From the NCBI GenBank assembly GCA_036620675.1, contig JAZHEE010000027.1: DNA of 58,396 nucleotides; one strand, written 5' to 3'. This document shows positions 16,752 through 24,927 of this stretch, piece after piece (the stretch's first letter is position 1; each line of letters starts with the position of its first letter). Source of the stretch: Jejubacter sp036620675. Its GTDB lineage: Bacteria; Pseudomonadota; Gammaproteobacteria; Enterobacterales; Enterobacteriaceae. The translations under genes were made by a program, and so were the position numbers. The notes under the pieces are model-generated. The model was given only the letters and a program-made list of their open reading frames with translations. It was not told the origin of the DNA and ran no database searches.

Positions 16752-17600
16752 GTGAACTGCCTGACAGTTATCCGCCAGCGCTATCCCCTGCTGGCTCAAA
16801 GCGACAAGCGCCTTGCGGACTATCTGCTGGAACAGCCGGATCGGGCCCGCCATCTTAGTTCGCAGCAGCTGGCGGCGGAGGCTGGCGTCAGTCAGTCGAG
16901 CGTGGTGAAGTTCGCCCAGAAGATAGGCTATCGGGGCTTTCCCGCCCTGAAGCTGGCTCTGAGCGACGCCCTGGCAAGCCAGGCGGCCGCCGGGCCAGTG
17001 CCGCTGCATAACGGTATTTACGGCAACGATCCGCTGCGCAACGTGGGGGAAAAACTGATTCAGGAAAATCTGGCGGCGATGAATGCCACCCTGGAACTCA
17101 ACAGCGAACAGATGCTGGCGCACAGCGTAGAGATGCTCTACGGCGCGCGGCGCATTATGCTGGTGGGTATCGGCGCTTCGGGGCTGGTGGCGAAGAATCT
17201 GGCGTGGAAGCTGATGAAGATTGGAGTGAATGCGCTGGCGGAACAGGATATGCACGCCCTGCTGGCGACGGTACAGGCCATGACGCCCCAGGATCTGCTG
17301 GTAGCTATCTCTTATTCCGGCGAGCGCCGCGAAATCAACCTGGCGGCCGAAGAGGCCCGGCGCGTGGGGATGCCGGTGCTGGCCATCACCGGATTCGCCC
17401 CCAACAGCCTGCATCAACACGCCAGCCACTGCCTGTTCACCCTGGCCGAAGAGCAGACCACCCGCAGCGCGGCCATCTCTTCCACCAGCGCCCAGGCGCT
17501 GCTCACCGATCTGCTGTTTATGGGGCTTATCCAGCAAGATCTGGAGCACGCCCCGGTGCGGATACGCCAGAGCGAGGCGCTGGTGAAGAGGCTGGTGTAA
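16752..17600 (+). CDS. yfhH: RpiR-family regulator YfhH (MurR-like)
   Basis: Transcriptional regulator with an N-terminal RpiR helix-turn-helix (AEAGVSQSSVVKFAQKIGY) and a C-terminal SIS sugar-phosphate sensor domain (LVGIGASGLVAKN; ISYSGERREINLAA). 282 residues, matching E. coli YfhH rather than MurR. Starts at GTG 16752 after GAGGAAGAG. In E. coli yfhH is separated from murQP; here it is divergent from murQ, suggesting it controls MurNAc use with MurNAc-6-P as a plausible ligand. Its stop is 3 bp from the tailocin invertase stop. Confidence 0.93.
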   Translation: MNCLTVIRQRYPLLAQSDKRLADYLLEQPDRARHLSSQQLAAEAGVSQSSVVKFAQKIGYRGFPALKLALSDALASQAAAGPVPLHNGIYGNDPLRNVGEKLIQENLAAMNATLELNSEQMLAHSVEMLYGARRIMLVGIGASGLVAKNLAWKLMKIGVNALAEQDMHALLATVQAMTPQDLLVAISYSGERREINLAAEEARRVGMPVLAITGFAPNSLHQHASHCLFTLAEEQTTRSAAISSTSAQALLTDLLFMGLIQQDLEHAPVRIRQSEALVKRLV

Positions 17601-17603
17601 CGT

Positions 17604-18155
17604 TTAGCGGCCGGCCGGGTGATAGCGATAGATGGTTTTCACCGAGACATCGTAGATACGCGCCAGGGCATCCCGCGAATGGCCAGCCTGAATCAGGCGA
17701 CCTGGCTGGGCTATCTGCGATTGCGTAAGCTTTGGCCGCCGCCCGCCGATGCGCCCCTGGGCCCTGGCCGCCGCCAGCCCTGCCCGGGTGCGCTCGACAA
17801 TCAGTTCGCGTTCCATTTCCGCCAGCGCCCCCATCACATGGAAGAAGAAACGCCCCATTGGGGTGGAAGTATCGATAGCATCGGTCAGACTACGGAAATT
17901 CACCCCGCGCTCGCGCAGTTCCTCAATCAGCGCCACCAGATGGCGCATACTGCGACCCAGCCTGTCCAGCTTCCAGACCATCAGGGTATCCCCCGGCGCC
18001 AGTCGCTTTAACAACTGGCTTAATCCTGGCCGTTCGGTACTGCGCCCGCTGATTTTATCCTCAAAGATTAAATCGCAACCGGCATTTTCCAGCGCGTCGC
18101 GCTGTAGCGCCGTATGCTGTTCACTGGTGGATACCCGGATATAGCCTATCCGCAT
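17604..18155 (-). CDS. Serine recombinase / DNA invertase (Hin/Gin/Pin family)
   Basis: Site-specific invertase of 183 residues. The resolvase catalytic domain carries nucleophile Ser9 in GYIRVSTSEQ and the arginine motifs KLDRLGRSMRHL and ELIVERTRAGL. The E helix and a C-terminal helix-turn-helix (SRDALARIYDVSVKTIYRY) follow. GGGAGG precedes the ATG. It lies directly outside one crossover site of the fibre segment, as in Mu gin and P1 cin. These enzymes need Fis bound to an enhancer; AT-rich sequence near 18050-18075 inside the gene is a candidate, unproven. It is not an integrase. Confidence 0.95.
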   Translation of the reverse strand: MRIGYIRVSTSEQHTALQRDALENAGCDLIFEDKISGRSTERPGLSQLLKRLAPGDTLMVWKLDRLGRSMRHLVALIEELRERGVNFRSLTDAIDTSTPMGRFFFHVMGALAEMERELIVERTRAGLAAARAQGRIGGRRPKLTQSQIAQPGRLIQAGHSRDALARIYDVSVKTIYRYHPAGR

Positions 18156-18200
18156 CGCTGCCTCCCGATTAAAAGGGGTTATGCTAGCGGCTGGTGGGGA

Positions 18201-18226
18201 TTCCTGGAAACCTTGGTTTGGGAGAG
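18201..18226 (+). promoter_or_regulatory. Invertase crossover site, left
   Basis: A 26-bp site with core AAACC-TT-GGTTT, the form of gix/cix/hix sites. It shares a 21-bp identical stretch (18208-18228) in inverted orientation with the site at 19754-19779. The central dinucleotide is 18213-18214. Confidence 0.9.
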
Positions 18227-18592
18227 GGGGCTAAGTTAGATGCAGTTACTGGCTCTCTCGTGTATTCAGGGTGGCTTAGAATTCCGCTGCTCGACAGAAA
18301 GTCTGTCATTATTCAATGGGGGCAATTCTCTGTGACAGCTGCCTTATCAAGTGGTTCTGGAGTTAAAGCATATGACGGACAAACTTCTTTTAACTATCCT
18401 ATTTCTTTCCCCAACTCAGCCCTCATAGTTAATGCAACCCCTATGGATTCAGCAGAAACATTTGTGGAGACTGCTACCGCTAATTTATCTGGAAATTCGA
18501 CAGCAACACTCCGGTTAGGAGGTGTTGCTGTAAAAACAGATCCGAGCAGTTCCATAGTTCTTAGAGGATTCATAGTTGCTATTGGGTATTAA
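18215..18592 (+). pseudogene. Silent alternative tail-fibre C-terminus
   Basis: An open frame of about 125 codons begins at the crossover site with no start of its own. Its first residues NLGLGEG are identical to the fibre at its crossover point (residues 112-118), so inversion fuses it in frame to the fibre N-terminus and gives a protein of about 240 residues. The sequence (SGWLRIPLL, VIIQWGQF, FNYPISFPNSALIV, final FIVAIGY) resembles gp53-like fibre C-terminal domains. It is a stored cassette rather than a decayed gene. Confidence 0.85.
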
Positions 18593-18614
18593 TTGAACAA
18601 AAAAGGTGTGCATC

Positions 18615-19055
18615 ATGAAATATTGGTTTGACCCTGAGAGTAACGCTTTTTATCCTGAAGCGTTAAAAGAAGAGTATACCGATGCCGGAAGCCTTCCGGA
18701 TAACTTAATTGAAGTCGGCGATAAAGTTTTTATTGAATTTACTGGGATACCTCCTGAAGGTAAAACCAGAGGAGTTGGGGAAAGGGGGTTACCCGTATGG
18801 ATTAATGTGCCGCCCCTAACTGTAGAGGACGAAATTAAAGCGACAATCACCGAAAAGAAATTACGTGTCGACATAGCGAATGACTATATCAATGGTCAGC
18901 AATGGCCCTCAAAACTGGTGTTGGGCCGCTTGTCAGACAATGAAAAGCTACAGTTCAACGAATGGCTGGACTATCTGGATGCGGTGAATGCTGTAGACAC
19001 CTCCACCGCGCCAGATATTAAATGGCCTACACAACCGGAGCAGCAGGCCAGTTGA
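18615..19055 (+). CDS. Tail fibre assembly chaperone (Tfa)
   Basis: 146-residue Tfa-family protein, which in relatives helps fold or trimerise the matching fibre tip. It starts MKYWFDPESNAFYP; the C-terminus carries the family's conserved DxxNGQQWPSKLVLGRL and EWLDYLDAV region. ATG 18615 follows AAAGG; GTG 18606 is less likely. It is 22 bp after the silent fibre tip on the same strand, so it is expressed with that tip only after inversion. Lower GC than the core genes suggests the cassette was acquired. Confidence 0.85.
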   Translation: MKYWFDPESNAFYPEALKEEYTDAGSLPDNLIEVGDKVFIEFTGIPPEGKTRGVGERGLPVWINVPPLTVEDEIKATITEKKLRVDIANDYINGQQWPSKLVLGRLSDNEKLQFNEWLDYLDAVNAVDTSTAPDIKWPTQPEQQAS

Positions 19056-19096
19056 TATCTGAGGCCATATCAATAAACTGTAACTCTTTGATATAC

Positions 19097-19123
19097 AAAA
19101 GCCAGTCAATCAGGCTGGCTTTG
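19097..19123. terminator. Bidirectional terminator inside invertible segment
   Basis: AAAAGCCAG-N9-CTGGCTTT hairpin with A/T runs on both sides lies between the convergent tfa and active fibre genes, so it can end the fibre transcript in either orientation. Confidence 0.75.
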
Positions 19124-19171
19124 CATAATCACATTTTTATCTAGAAATGATAGATGCCAAGTAAATTTATA

Positions 19172-20104
19172 TTATGAAGCCCTTACAATATAGTTAAATG
19201 CTACGTTCCGAGGTCGGGTTTCATTAGCTGTTTTAGGGGTGTTCAGCCCAGGGTTATTCCAGCCCGTACTAGCTTTATAGGTTCTGATAAATGAATATGG
19301 AGCATCTATTGTAGATGCAAGTCCATTATTATTCCCAACAGGCATTCCATCACTTCGGAGATAAATTTTAGGTTGACTTCCGTCCGTCCACCCTCCATTA
19401 CTATTTACTGTACCTATATATTTCATACTATCAGCAAATGCTGCATAAATATCTTTTTCTGTACTACCTAGCTCTACTCCAGCTAATCCCATTCCTGTTG
19501 GTAAGTTTAATGCGTGATCTTCAAATGCATAATTTTGAATACTCAGCAATGACCGCCCGCTATCAACCCCACGCCCATCATCCCAGCCACGAATAAACTC
19601 GCCCCTTAAATCGGGCAATTTCCCCGACGGATAAGCCAGCGCCAGCTTCGGATATTTTGCTGTATCAAAGGCCGCCCCATTGCATTTCAACCAGCCTTCA
19701 GGGGCGGTCTCTCCGGGCCACGGAACGGGCACCCCCACCGGTAACGCACTGCCCTCTCCCAAACCAAGGTTTGCGAGAGCCTGATTTTCCGTGCCATCGG
19801 CGGCGATATCGGCGAAGGGATTCTCGCGGCTCAGGCCGCGGGCGGCCAGGGCGGCAGCCAGTTTGTCTACCAGCGCGCTAACGTCTCCGTTATCGTTAAT
19901 ATCGCTGTCCGTCGCTTCGCTGATAAACTGGGTCAGCGCCGCCACGCCGGTGGTGGCCTGACGCAGCGCCTTATTTATCTCGGCCGACTTTGCAATGCCG
20001 GACTGAAAACCGGTCGAGAGTGCCGCCAAAGCCAGATACTCTTCCTGGCTTAGCACATTGGCGCCACCCGCGGTGGCAAAAGCCTTAAATTCATTCGTTG
20101 CCAT
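19172..20104 (-). CDS. Tail fibre protein, expressed orientation
   Basis: 310-residue fibre, the receptor-binding part of the particle. Residues 1-118 (constant part) are encoded outside the invertible segment. From the crossover at residues 112-118 (LGLGEG) the sequence is variable. The variable part begins with a phage tail-collar domain (PVPWPGETAPEGWLKCNG, LPDLRGEFIRGWDDGRG) and ends in the usual FNYIVRAS. It is short compared with P2-type fibres of more than 600 residues. In this orientation no tfa follows. 2 bp after the upstream DUF2612 gene. Confidence 0.9.
   Translation of the reverse strand: MATNEFKAFATAGGANVLSQEEYLALAALSTGFQSGIAKSAEINKALRQATTGVAALTQFISEATDSDINDNGDVSALVDKLAAALAARGLSRENPFADIAADGTENQALANLGLGEGSALPVGVPVPWPGETAPEGWLKCNGAAFDTAKYPKLALAYPSGKLPDLRGEFIRGWDDGRGVDSGRSLLSIQNYAFEDHALNLPTGMGLAGVELGSTEKDIYAAFADSMKYIGTVNSNGGWTDGSQPKIYLRSDGMPVGNNNGLASTIDAPYSFIRTYKASTGWNNPGLNTPKTANETRPRNVAFNYIVRAS
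19754..19779 (-). promoter_or_regulatory. Invertase crossover site, right
   Basis: Partner of the left site: on the plus strand the core is AAACC-AA-GGTTT, the reverse complement of the left core. It lies inside the fibre coding frame at residues 109-117. The segment between the two centres is about 1553 bp. Confidence 0.9.
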
Positions 20105-20106
20105 TA

Positions 20107-20763
20107 TTAACTCCAGTAACTTTTGTCATATCCCAGGACCGTATCGGTCTCCATATCAAACCCAAAGCGCGGCCGCGCCGGGTCGATAATATTCAGCGCT
20201 TTAATCCGTACCCCTGCCGCTTTTACATTGAGTTCGCCCGCCTTAATCACTGCAATCAGCTCGGCTGGCGTAGCGGCAATGCCATTAAGCGCAATGGCGT
20301 TAATGGTGATAGACATATCCAGGTTATCGATAATCTGCATTTCGATACCTGAACCGGCGAAAACCACCGACAGCAGGTCATCCAGTCCGGCGACCGAGCC
20401 ATCCCAGCCGTTAATGGCGATTTGCGCCTTCAGTACCAGCCGGTAAACGTCATCGCTCAGTGAAGTAAACCCGGTTTCCGGGTCGTAAGGCCCGGCCCAG
20501 GTTCCCTGTTCCCAGCCCAGCCCCTCTTTATCAAAGGTGAAATAGACATCGGTAAGCGGGGTCTTGACCTGGCGCGATCGGCCGATCCACTGCCCCAGAA
20601 TATCCAGTTGCTCCCCCCGGGCCTGGTCGATATCAAACTGGCGAACCAGGCCTGACAGCGTTATCGCGACATCGCCAAAAGGCCGGGTGATAAGGTCGAT
20701 ATGCCGGGGAAATCGGGTACGCGTAACGTGATAATTGGTGATCCGTTCAAGATACTTGCTCAT
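20107..20763 (-). CDS. Tail/baseplate protein, DUF2612 family (gpI-like position)
   Basis: 218-residue protein of the DUF2612 family, encoded between baseplate J and the fibre. This is the position of P2 gpI, which links baseplate wedge and fibre. Recognisable blocks are RGEQLDILGQWIGRSR and the aromatic WEQGTWAGPYDP. The start at 20763 overlaps the previous stop by 4 bp (ATGA) and is preferred to the upstream in-frame codon at 20799. Confidence 0.85.
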   Translation of the reverse strand: MSKYLERITNYHVTRTRFPRHIDLITRPFGDVAITLSGLVRQFDIDQARGEQLDILGQWIGRSRQVKTPLTDVYFTFDKEGLGWEQGTWAGPYDPETGFTSLSDDVYRLVLKAQIAINGWDGSVAGLDDLLSVVFAGSGIEMQIIDNLDMSITINAIALNGIAATPAELIAVIKAGELNVKAAGVRIKALNIIDPARPRFGFDMETDTVLGYDKSYWS

Positions 20764-21962
20764 GCGACCACCGTTATTTCGACATTCTCCATACTGCACT
20801 GGGCCGCTTCATTAAACAGAATTTCAATACTGGCGCTCGCCAGATCCTGCTCGCTTTTTCCTATCTCCAGTACGCGGATATCGTAATAACGGCTATCACC
20901 GCCGCTCATTACGCCCAGGTTGGCGGGGGAATAAAGCCGACTCAGCAGCAGCGACTCACCGATCCCCAAGCCGTTAATATAAGTCACCACCTGCTCTTTA
21001 ATGGCCTCTGCGGTCTGGCTGCTGTAGCCCGGCAGAGCCGCCAGCTCAATGTGGACATAAATCGGCACCGCTACCGGACGAGAAAAGCGGATATTTTTCT
21101 GTTCGCCATAGCGCCCCATTACCGTCACCTGGGTCGTTCCCCAGGTGGAGGTTCCCTGATCTTTACGGCCTGCGATGGTTTGCGCAATTTGCGTTGCATC
21201 GCCGCCATCGACAATGCTACTTACCGAATGGGGCGGCAGGCCGTTATCGTCACTGATATCGCTGTCGTTTTCATAGATACGTACCCGACTCACGCCATCA
21301 ATATTCAGCAGTGCGCCGTCCAGCCCGTCGGCCGTGGTTCGGGAAGCCAGCGCCGTACTGCGCGACTGACGCTGGCGCAGCTCGGCATCACTCTCTACCG
21401 CCTCGCCGGGCGTTGCCGCCAGAGGATTGGTAGCGCTGTACCAACCCCGGGTTGGCGTGGCTATCTGATTCAGCGCTCCGGCTCTGACCGGAACCGCGCC
21501 CGCTGTCTGGCAGGTTGCCGTAACCGTCATCGTTCCGGAAACCGGAATGGTGATACTGGCAGGCAGATCCCAGAGCTGGCCGTTTTCATCACGCAGACTG
21601 CCTGACGCGATTAGCGTGCCTACCTCTCCGGTCAGCACCACATCCACCGACGAGTAGCTGGCCCCTTTGCGGGCAATACCGTTAATTTTTACGTTGTTGC
21701 TCAACGCCCGACCGCTGGCGGTCACCGGCGAGAAGGCGTTATAAACCGCAATGGCGGCGTTATTGGCATCGTGAATACCCAGCGCATAAAGCGCCAGCAT
21801 CTGGCCGTCTTTACTGTCTGGCTCCAGGTATGCGTCTTCACCGTAAATCTGCCGAAAATAGTCCGTCATACGGCTTAAAATGGTCGGGTAATCAGGCGCG
21901 CTGATCCCCGCCGGGGTGACCTCCGCCGCCAGCCCCAGTGTTTCAGGATTAAGAGCCATCAT
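20760..21962 (-). CDS. Baseplate J-like protein
   Basis: 400-residue baseplate wedge protein (gpJ / Mu gp47-like). The central core shows the family region FSPVTASGRALSNNVKINGIARKGAS and the segment AESDAELRQRQ-like (VESDAELRQR). In related contractile systems it forms the iris-like wedge with the gp25- and gpI-like proteins. Start codons ATG ATG at 21962 and 21959 overlap the previous stop. All baseplate genes here are tightly packed and translationally coupled. Confidence 0.9.
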   Translation of the reverse strand: MMALNPETLGLAAEVTPAGISAPDYPTILSRMTDYFRQIYGEDAYLEPDSKDGQMLALYALGIHDANNAAIAVYNAFSPVTASGRALSNNVKINGIARKGASYSSVDVVLTGEVGTLIASGSLRDENGQLWDLPASITIPVSGTMTVTATCQTAGAVPVRAGALNQIATPTRGWYSATNPLAATPGEAVESDAELRQRQSRSTALASRTTADGLDGALLNIDGVSRVRIYENDSDISDDNGLPPHSVSSIVDGGDATQIAQTIAGRKDQGTSTWGTTQVTVMGRYGEQKNIRFSRPVAVPIYVHIELAALPGYSSQTAEAIKEQVVTYINGLGIGESLLLSRLYSPANLGVMSGGDSRYYDIRVLEIGKSEQDLASASIEILFNEAAQCSMENVEITVVA

Positions 21963-22312
21963 GCCTCACTTGTAACCGTTGTTTCCCCGTATCGGGTCTC
22001 GATCGTGGCCGTAAAGCGGACCCGGCGAGTGATAGAATTAAAGGTGGCGTCAAAGGCCGAAACCGCAGTGACGCCAGGGGTTTCCAGAATGCGCTGGCGG
22101 ATGGCCATATCGCGCAGGCTGGGGTCATGACGCCCCAGTACCGTCTGCATCCACGGTGTTCCTTCCTGACTATCCAAAAACCACTGCCCATACCAGAGTT
22201 CAAAGCGGGTTTTTACCGCCTGAGCCACCGTTTCCGGCGAATCAATCAGCCAGGCGCCGTCCCCCTGACCAAAGGTGTAATCGCCGTGGCTGTCTTCACG
22301 TCTGTATCGCAT
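21959..22312 (-). CDS. Baseplate protein, gp46/gp25-like wedge
   Basis: 117 residues. The pattern TRFELWYGQWFLDSQEGTPWMQTVLGR and the later IRQRILETPGVTAVSAF are typical of Mu gp46/GPW-gp25-type wedge proteins. It overlaps the next gene's start and the previous gene's stop. Probably binds the J-like protein at the sheath-baseplate interface. Confidence 0.82.
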   Translation of the reverse strand: MRYRREDSHGDYTFGQGDGAWLIDSPETVAQAVKTRFELWYGQWFLDSQEGTPWMQTVLGRHDPSLRDMAIRQRILETPGVTAVSAFDATFNSITRRVRFTATIETRYGETTVTSEA

Positions 22313-22968
22313 TACTGCGGACCTCCCGTTGTTCCGCCGCCGCTCTGCACGCCGCCATGCTTATGGGTCATCTGGCTGATGCCGCCAGCGACCTGATCGT
22401 CGGTGGAGTGGATTTCGCCGTTAACCTGAAGCGGCCCGTTAATGGTGACCTGCGGGCTGGTCATGGTGATGGCACCGTCGGTCGCAATTTCGATAAAGGC
22501 GGCGCCGTCGTCAGTGCGCAGCTGCGCGCTGTCCTGGCTGATAGCGCCAATCTTTTCGCGCTGCGACATCGGCCCCACGATGGCGATAGCATCAGACAGA
22601 TCGTGCATCCTGGGATCGACCGTCTCCTGAACCCCACCGTTCTGCCACCAGAAATCGATACAGCGATCGGCGAAGACCACCAGACATTCGTCCCCTTTGC
22701 CCACCGGGAAGGTCAGCGTACAACCGCCCCCGCGGGGAAAAACCACCGGCACATCCACCAGCAGCGGCAGCGCCACAGAAACGGTTTTGCCGTCGCTGGT
22801 GGTGCGCTGACCACGCAGCGCTGGCTGAACCTCGCAGGTCACCGTATCGGGATTAAAAGACTGAATAATGCCCGGTAGCGCGACCCGCAAACCGGCCTGC
22901 AGTTTTTTCATCATTGCGGCGGCGGTATATCCTTCGCCGCCGATAAGAGATTGCATTGCAACCGGCAT
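22312..22968 (-). CDS. Baseplate spike protein (Gp138 N-terminal / gpV-like)
   Basis: 218-residue membrane-piercing spike. The N-terminal OB-fold region (LPGIIQSFNPDTVTCEVQP; DECLVVFADRCIDFWWQNGG) matches the Gp138 family. The C-terminal repeats of short strands (AFIEIATDGAITMTSPQV) fit a beta-helix, and the end carries MTHKHGGVQSGGGTTGGP, a His-containing glycine-rich tip typical of spikes. GGGAGG is 4 bp before the ATG at 22968; the in-frame ATG at 22980 lies against a terminator tail and is rejected. Confidence 0.87.
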   Translation of the reverse strand: MPVAMQSLIGGEGYTAAAMMKKLQAGLRVALPGIIQSFNPDTVTCEVQPALRGQRTTSDGKTVSVALPLLVDVPVVFPRGGGCTLTFPVGKGDECLVVFADRCIDFWWQNGGVQETVDPRMHDLSDAIAIVGPMSQREKIGAISQDSAQLRTDDGAAFIEIATDGAITMTSPQVTINGPLQVNGEIHSTDDQVAGGISQMTHKHGGVQSGGGTTGGPQ

Positions 22969-22980
22969 GCTTCCTCCCAT

Positions 22981-23003
22981 AAAAAAACCCGCCGTAGCGG
23001 GTG
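22981..23003 (-). terminator. Intrinsic terminator inside the tail operon
   Basis: On the minus strand ACCCGC-TAC-GGCGGGT is followed by seven T. It lies 17 bp after the hub gene and 12 bp before the spike start, so unmodified polymerase would stop before the spike, baseplate and fibre genes. Confidence 0.85.
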
Positions 23004-23020
23004 GTTATTCCAGATAGTCG

Positions 23021-23989
23021 TTATTGCGAAGACCAGCCCAGCGGTTGCTTATCGCCTTTCGCTTCACAGGTCATCTCCATATACCAGTCATTTCCCCGGG
23101 TATCTCCCTTATAGGTAATCGCCCGCACGATATATTCGCCCAGGCTATCAATTCCCGGCTTTGGTGATTCCGGTGCGGGTTGCGTTTTGTCCGGCAACTT
23201 ACCGTCCAGCTTCATCGACGCTGGCAGCGGCGAGTAGATCTGCTTTTTAGTAAGCTTAATCAACGAATTCAGCTGAATATTAGGGTTAATCAGGCACTTT
23301 ACGTTGATCTGCTCATTCAGCGTCAGCTGCGGCATACCCACCAGCCCGGATTCACCATTCAGTTCCACGACGTTATCGATATAGTTATCCACCGGCACCA
23401 TTCGTAACTGTCCCTCGACCATCTGCCAGGTGGCCGAGCACATTTCAGCAACCAGATCCATCTGTTCACGCGCCGGTCGCATCATGACGCGACCACGGGG
23501 GTAAACCACCTCCGGCATTGCGCCTGTCACCCCCTGGGTAATTCCCCGGGTATTAAAGTCACGCATCATTAAGCGGTTAATATCGGCAACCGTATGCCCT
23601 CCGGCCAGAGTGGTTTCCGTGGTCATATCAATCCAGGCGCTATAATTCCCCGCCGCCTGTAGCTGAATCCAGGTGTCTTTCAGGTCATCCCTGCCCTTAA
23701 CGGCAAAGCGAATCTCGCCGCTGAACAGCGTACCGTAGTTGTGATCCTCTTCGTTTTCGCCGCCTCCGTCATAGCCTGCGACAATCGTCATCTGGCTATA
23801 CTCCTTTTTCATCAGGCGATTACAGAGATTATCCGACAGGTTCCAGATTTTTACGTCGGCGACCACCGGTGAAGAGTCGTTACGCCAGTCGATGCGAAAG
23901 GTCACCTTAAAGTCATTCAGTTCAATCTGCCCGTCATCCTTATCAAGCAGTTTCAGTTCGAAATGACGCATCCAGTTCTGGCTCATCAT
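23021..23989 (-). CDS. Baseplate hub protein (gpD/gp44-like position)
   Basis: 322 residues, encoded between the plug and spike genes, the position of the central hub that connects tube to spike. Sequence blocks such as VADVKIWNLSDNLCNRLMKK, TIVAGYDG and LFSGEIRFAVKGRDDLKDTW resemble hub proteins of simple myophages. The function follows from position and weak similarity. It starts at ATG 23989 (alternative 23986). Confidence 0.72.
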   Translation of the reverse strand: MMSQNWMRHFELKLLDKDDGQIELNDFKVTFRIDWRNDSSPVVADVKIWNLSDNLCNRLMKKEYSQMTIVAGYDGGGENEEDHNYGTLFSGEIRFAVKGRDDLKDTWIQLQAAGNYSAWIDMTTETTLAGGHTVADINRLMMRDFNTRGITQGVTGAMPEVVYPRGRVMMRPAREQMDLVAEMCSATWQMVEGQLRMVPVDNYIDNVVELNGESGLVGMPQLTLNEQINVKCLINPNIQLNSLIKLTKKQIYSPLPASMKLDGKLPDKTQPAPESPKPGIDSLGEYIVRAITYKGDTRGNDWYMEMTCEAKGDKQPLGWSSQ

Positions 23990-24292
23990 TTACTCCGTTA
24001 CTATATAGAGACGGCTACGTACACCAGGATCGTCGATCCCCGGCGCTCCCAGCCCATCATCTTCACTCATCACCAGTAGCCCGAATCCGATATCCAGATA
24101 CTCATACTGCCCCAGCAGGTTATAGCCATTGACCAGCGGCATACCGGTTAGCACCTCGTTACCGCTCTCACCCAGCAGGTCCAGGAACCAGGCGCTGTCA
24201 CGCCACAGTAGCTGCAAACGCCAGCGACCATTGCCAGCCACCAGGTTAAAGCTCTGATTATCCGGCGTCAGCGGAATTTCACTTAATTGCAT
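23990..24292 (-). CDS. Baseplate plug-like small protein
   Basis: 100 residues resembling the small baseplate plug proteins of simple contractile tails (as in cyanophage Pam3). The conserved feel is WRLQLLWRDSAWFLDLLGESG and TGMPLVNGYNLLGQYEYLDIG. Lies directly between the Dit-like and hub genes with 1-bp overlaps. Function inferred from family resemblance and position. Confidence 0.7.
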   Translation of the reverse strand: MQLSEIPLTPDNQSFNLVAGNGRWRLQLLWRDSAWFLDLLGESGNEVLTGMPLVNGYNLLGQYEYLDIGFGLLVMSEDDGLGAPGIDDPGVRSRLYIVTE

Positions 24293-24927
24293 TAGCCAAA
24301 CCCCCTCTCCGCCCGCGTACCGCCGATCTGAGTGACCAGTGCATTGTTGCTGACCGATACCGCGCTCTTATTGCCGGTATCGCGCTGCGCCGCGGTACTC
24401 TGCCTGTCGCGCATTCGGGACTTATCCTCCACAATTGTTTTGATCGCCCGAGAGATAAGCACCTCCTGAAATATCAGATCCGCTGACAGTACATTCTCGG
24501 TATCTTTGTCCGTGGTTACCGTCAGGGACTTCAGCAACATATTCTTATACAGGCGCTTACCTGTGTTGACCTCCAGCAGACAACGGGCACGCTGAAAACC
24601 CTGTAGCGTCTCATAGACCTGCTTTGGGCTTTGCCACGGCATGGAGACAACGCCAGTGGTGTCCCACAGGTCAAGCAGCGATCCACTACTGCCGAAACCC
24701 ACTTTCATAGTGACCGAGCCGGGCTTACGCCAGGCGTGATCGGTGACACTGCCATACCCCTCTGCCGTGGGAACTTCAATCGGGTGGTCGGTGATTTCAA
24801 GCGTATCCGAATGGCTTTCACTTATTACCACGCTGGGTAATAGCAGGCTGGTCTCCTTATTCTTTGGCTGTATCAGGCTGATACTGCGCGTTTGCTGATT
24901 CAGAAGTGTAGAGAGAATATCCATCAC
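24292..24927 (-). CDS. Dit-like baseplate/tail protein
   Basis: 211 residues, encoded just after the tape measure. The SESHSDTLEITDHPIEVPTAEGYGSVTDHAW region resembles Dit-like phage tail N-terminal domains, which form the ring joining tube and baseplate. The C-terminal 40 residues are polar and probably flexible. Starts ATG ATG at 24927/24924, overlapping the tape-measure stop. Confidence 0.75.
   Translation of the reverse strand: MMDILSTLLNQQTRSISLIQPKNKETSLLLPSVVISESHSDTLEITDHPIEVPTAEGYGSVTDHAWRKPGSVTMKVGFGSSGSLLDLWDTTGVVSMPWQSPKQVYETLQGFQRARCLLEVNTGKRLYKNMLLKSLTVTTDKDTENVLSADLIFQEVLISRAIKTIVEDKSRMRDRQSTAAQRDTGNKSAVSVSNNALVTQIGGTRAERGFG

Noticed and set aside
16716..17549. Antisense frame opposite yfhH
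   Set aside because: YfhH is conserved over its whole length; the opposite frame has no family features.
17604..18155. Serine recombinase as the integrase of the island
   Set aside because: It belongs to the Hin/Gin invertase subfamily, is only 183 residues, and sits next to matching inverted crossover sites. Large serine integrases are far longer.
18194..18592. Independent gene starting at GTG 18194
   Set aside because: No ribosome site; the frame enters through the crossover site and matches the fibre at the junction, so it is a stored C-terminus.
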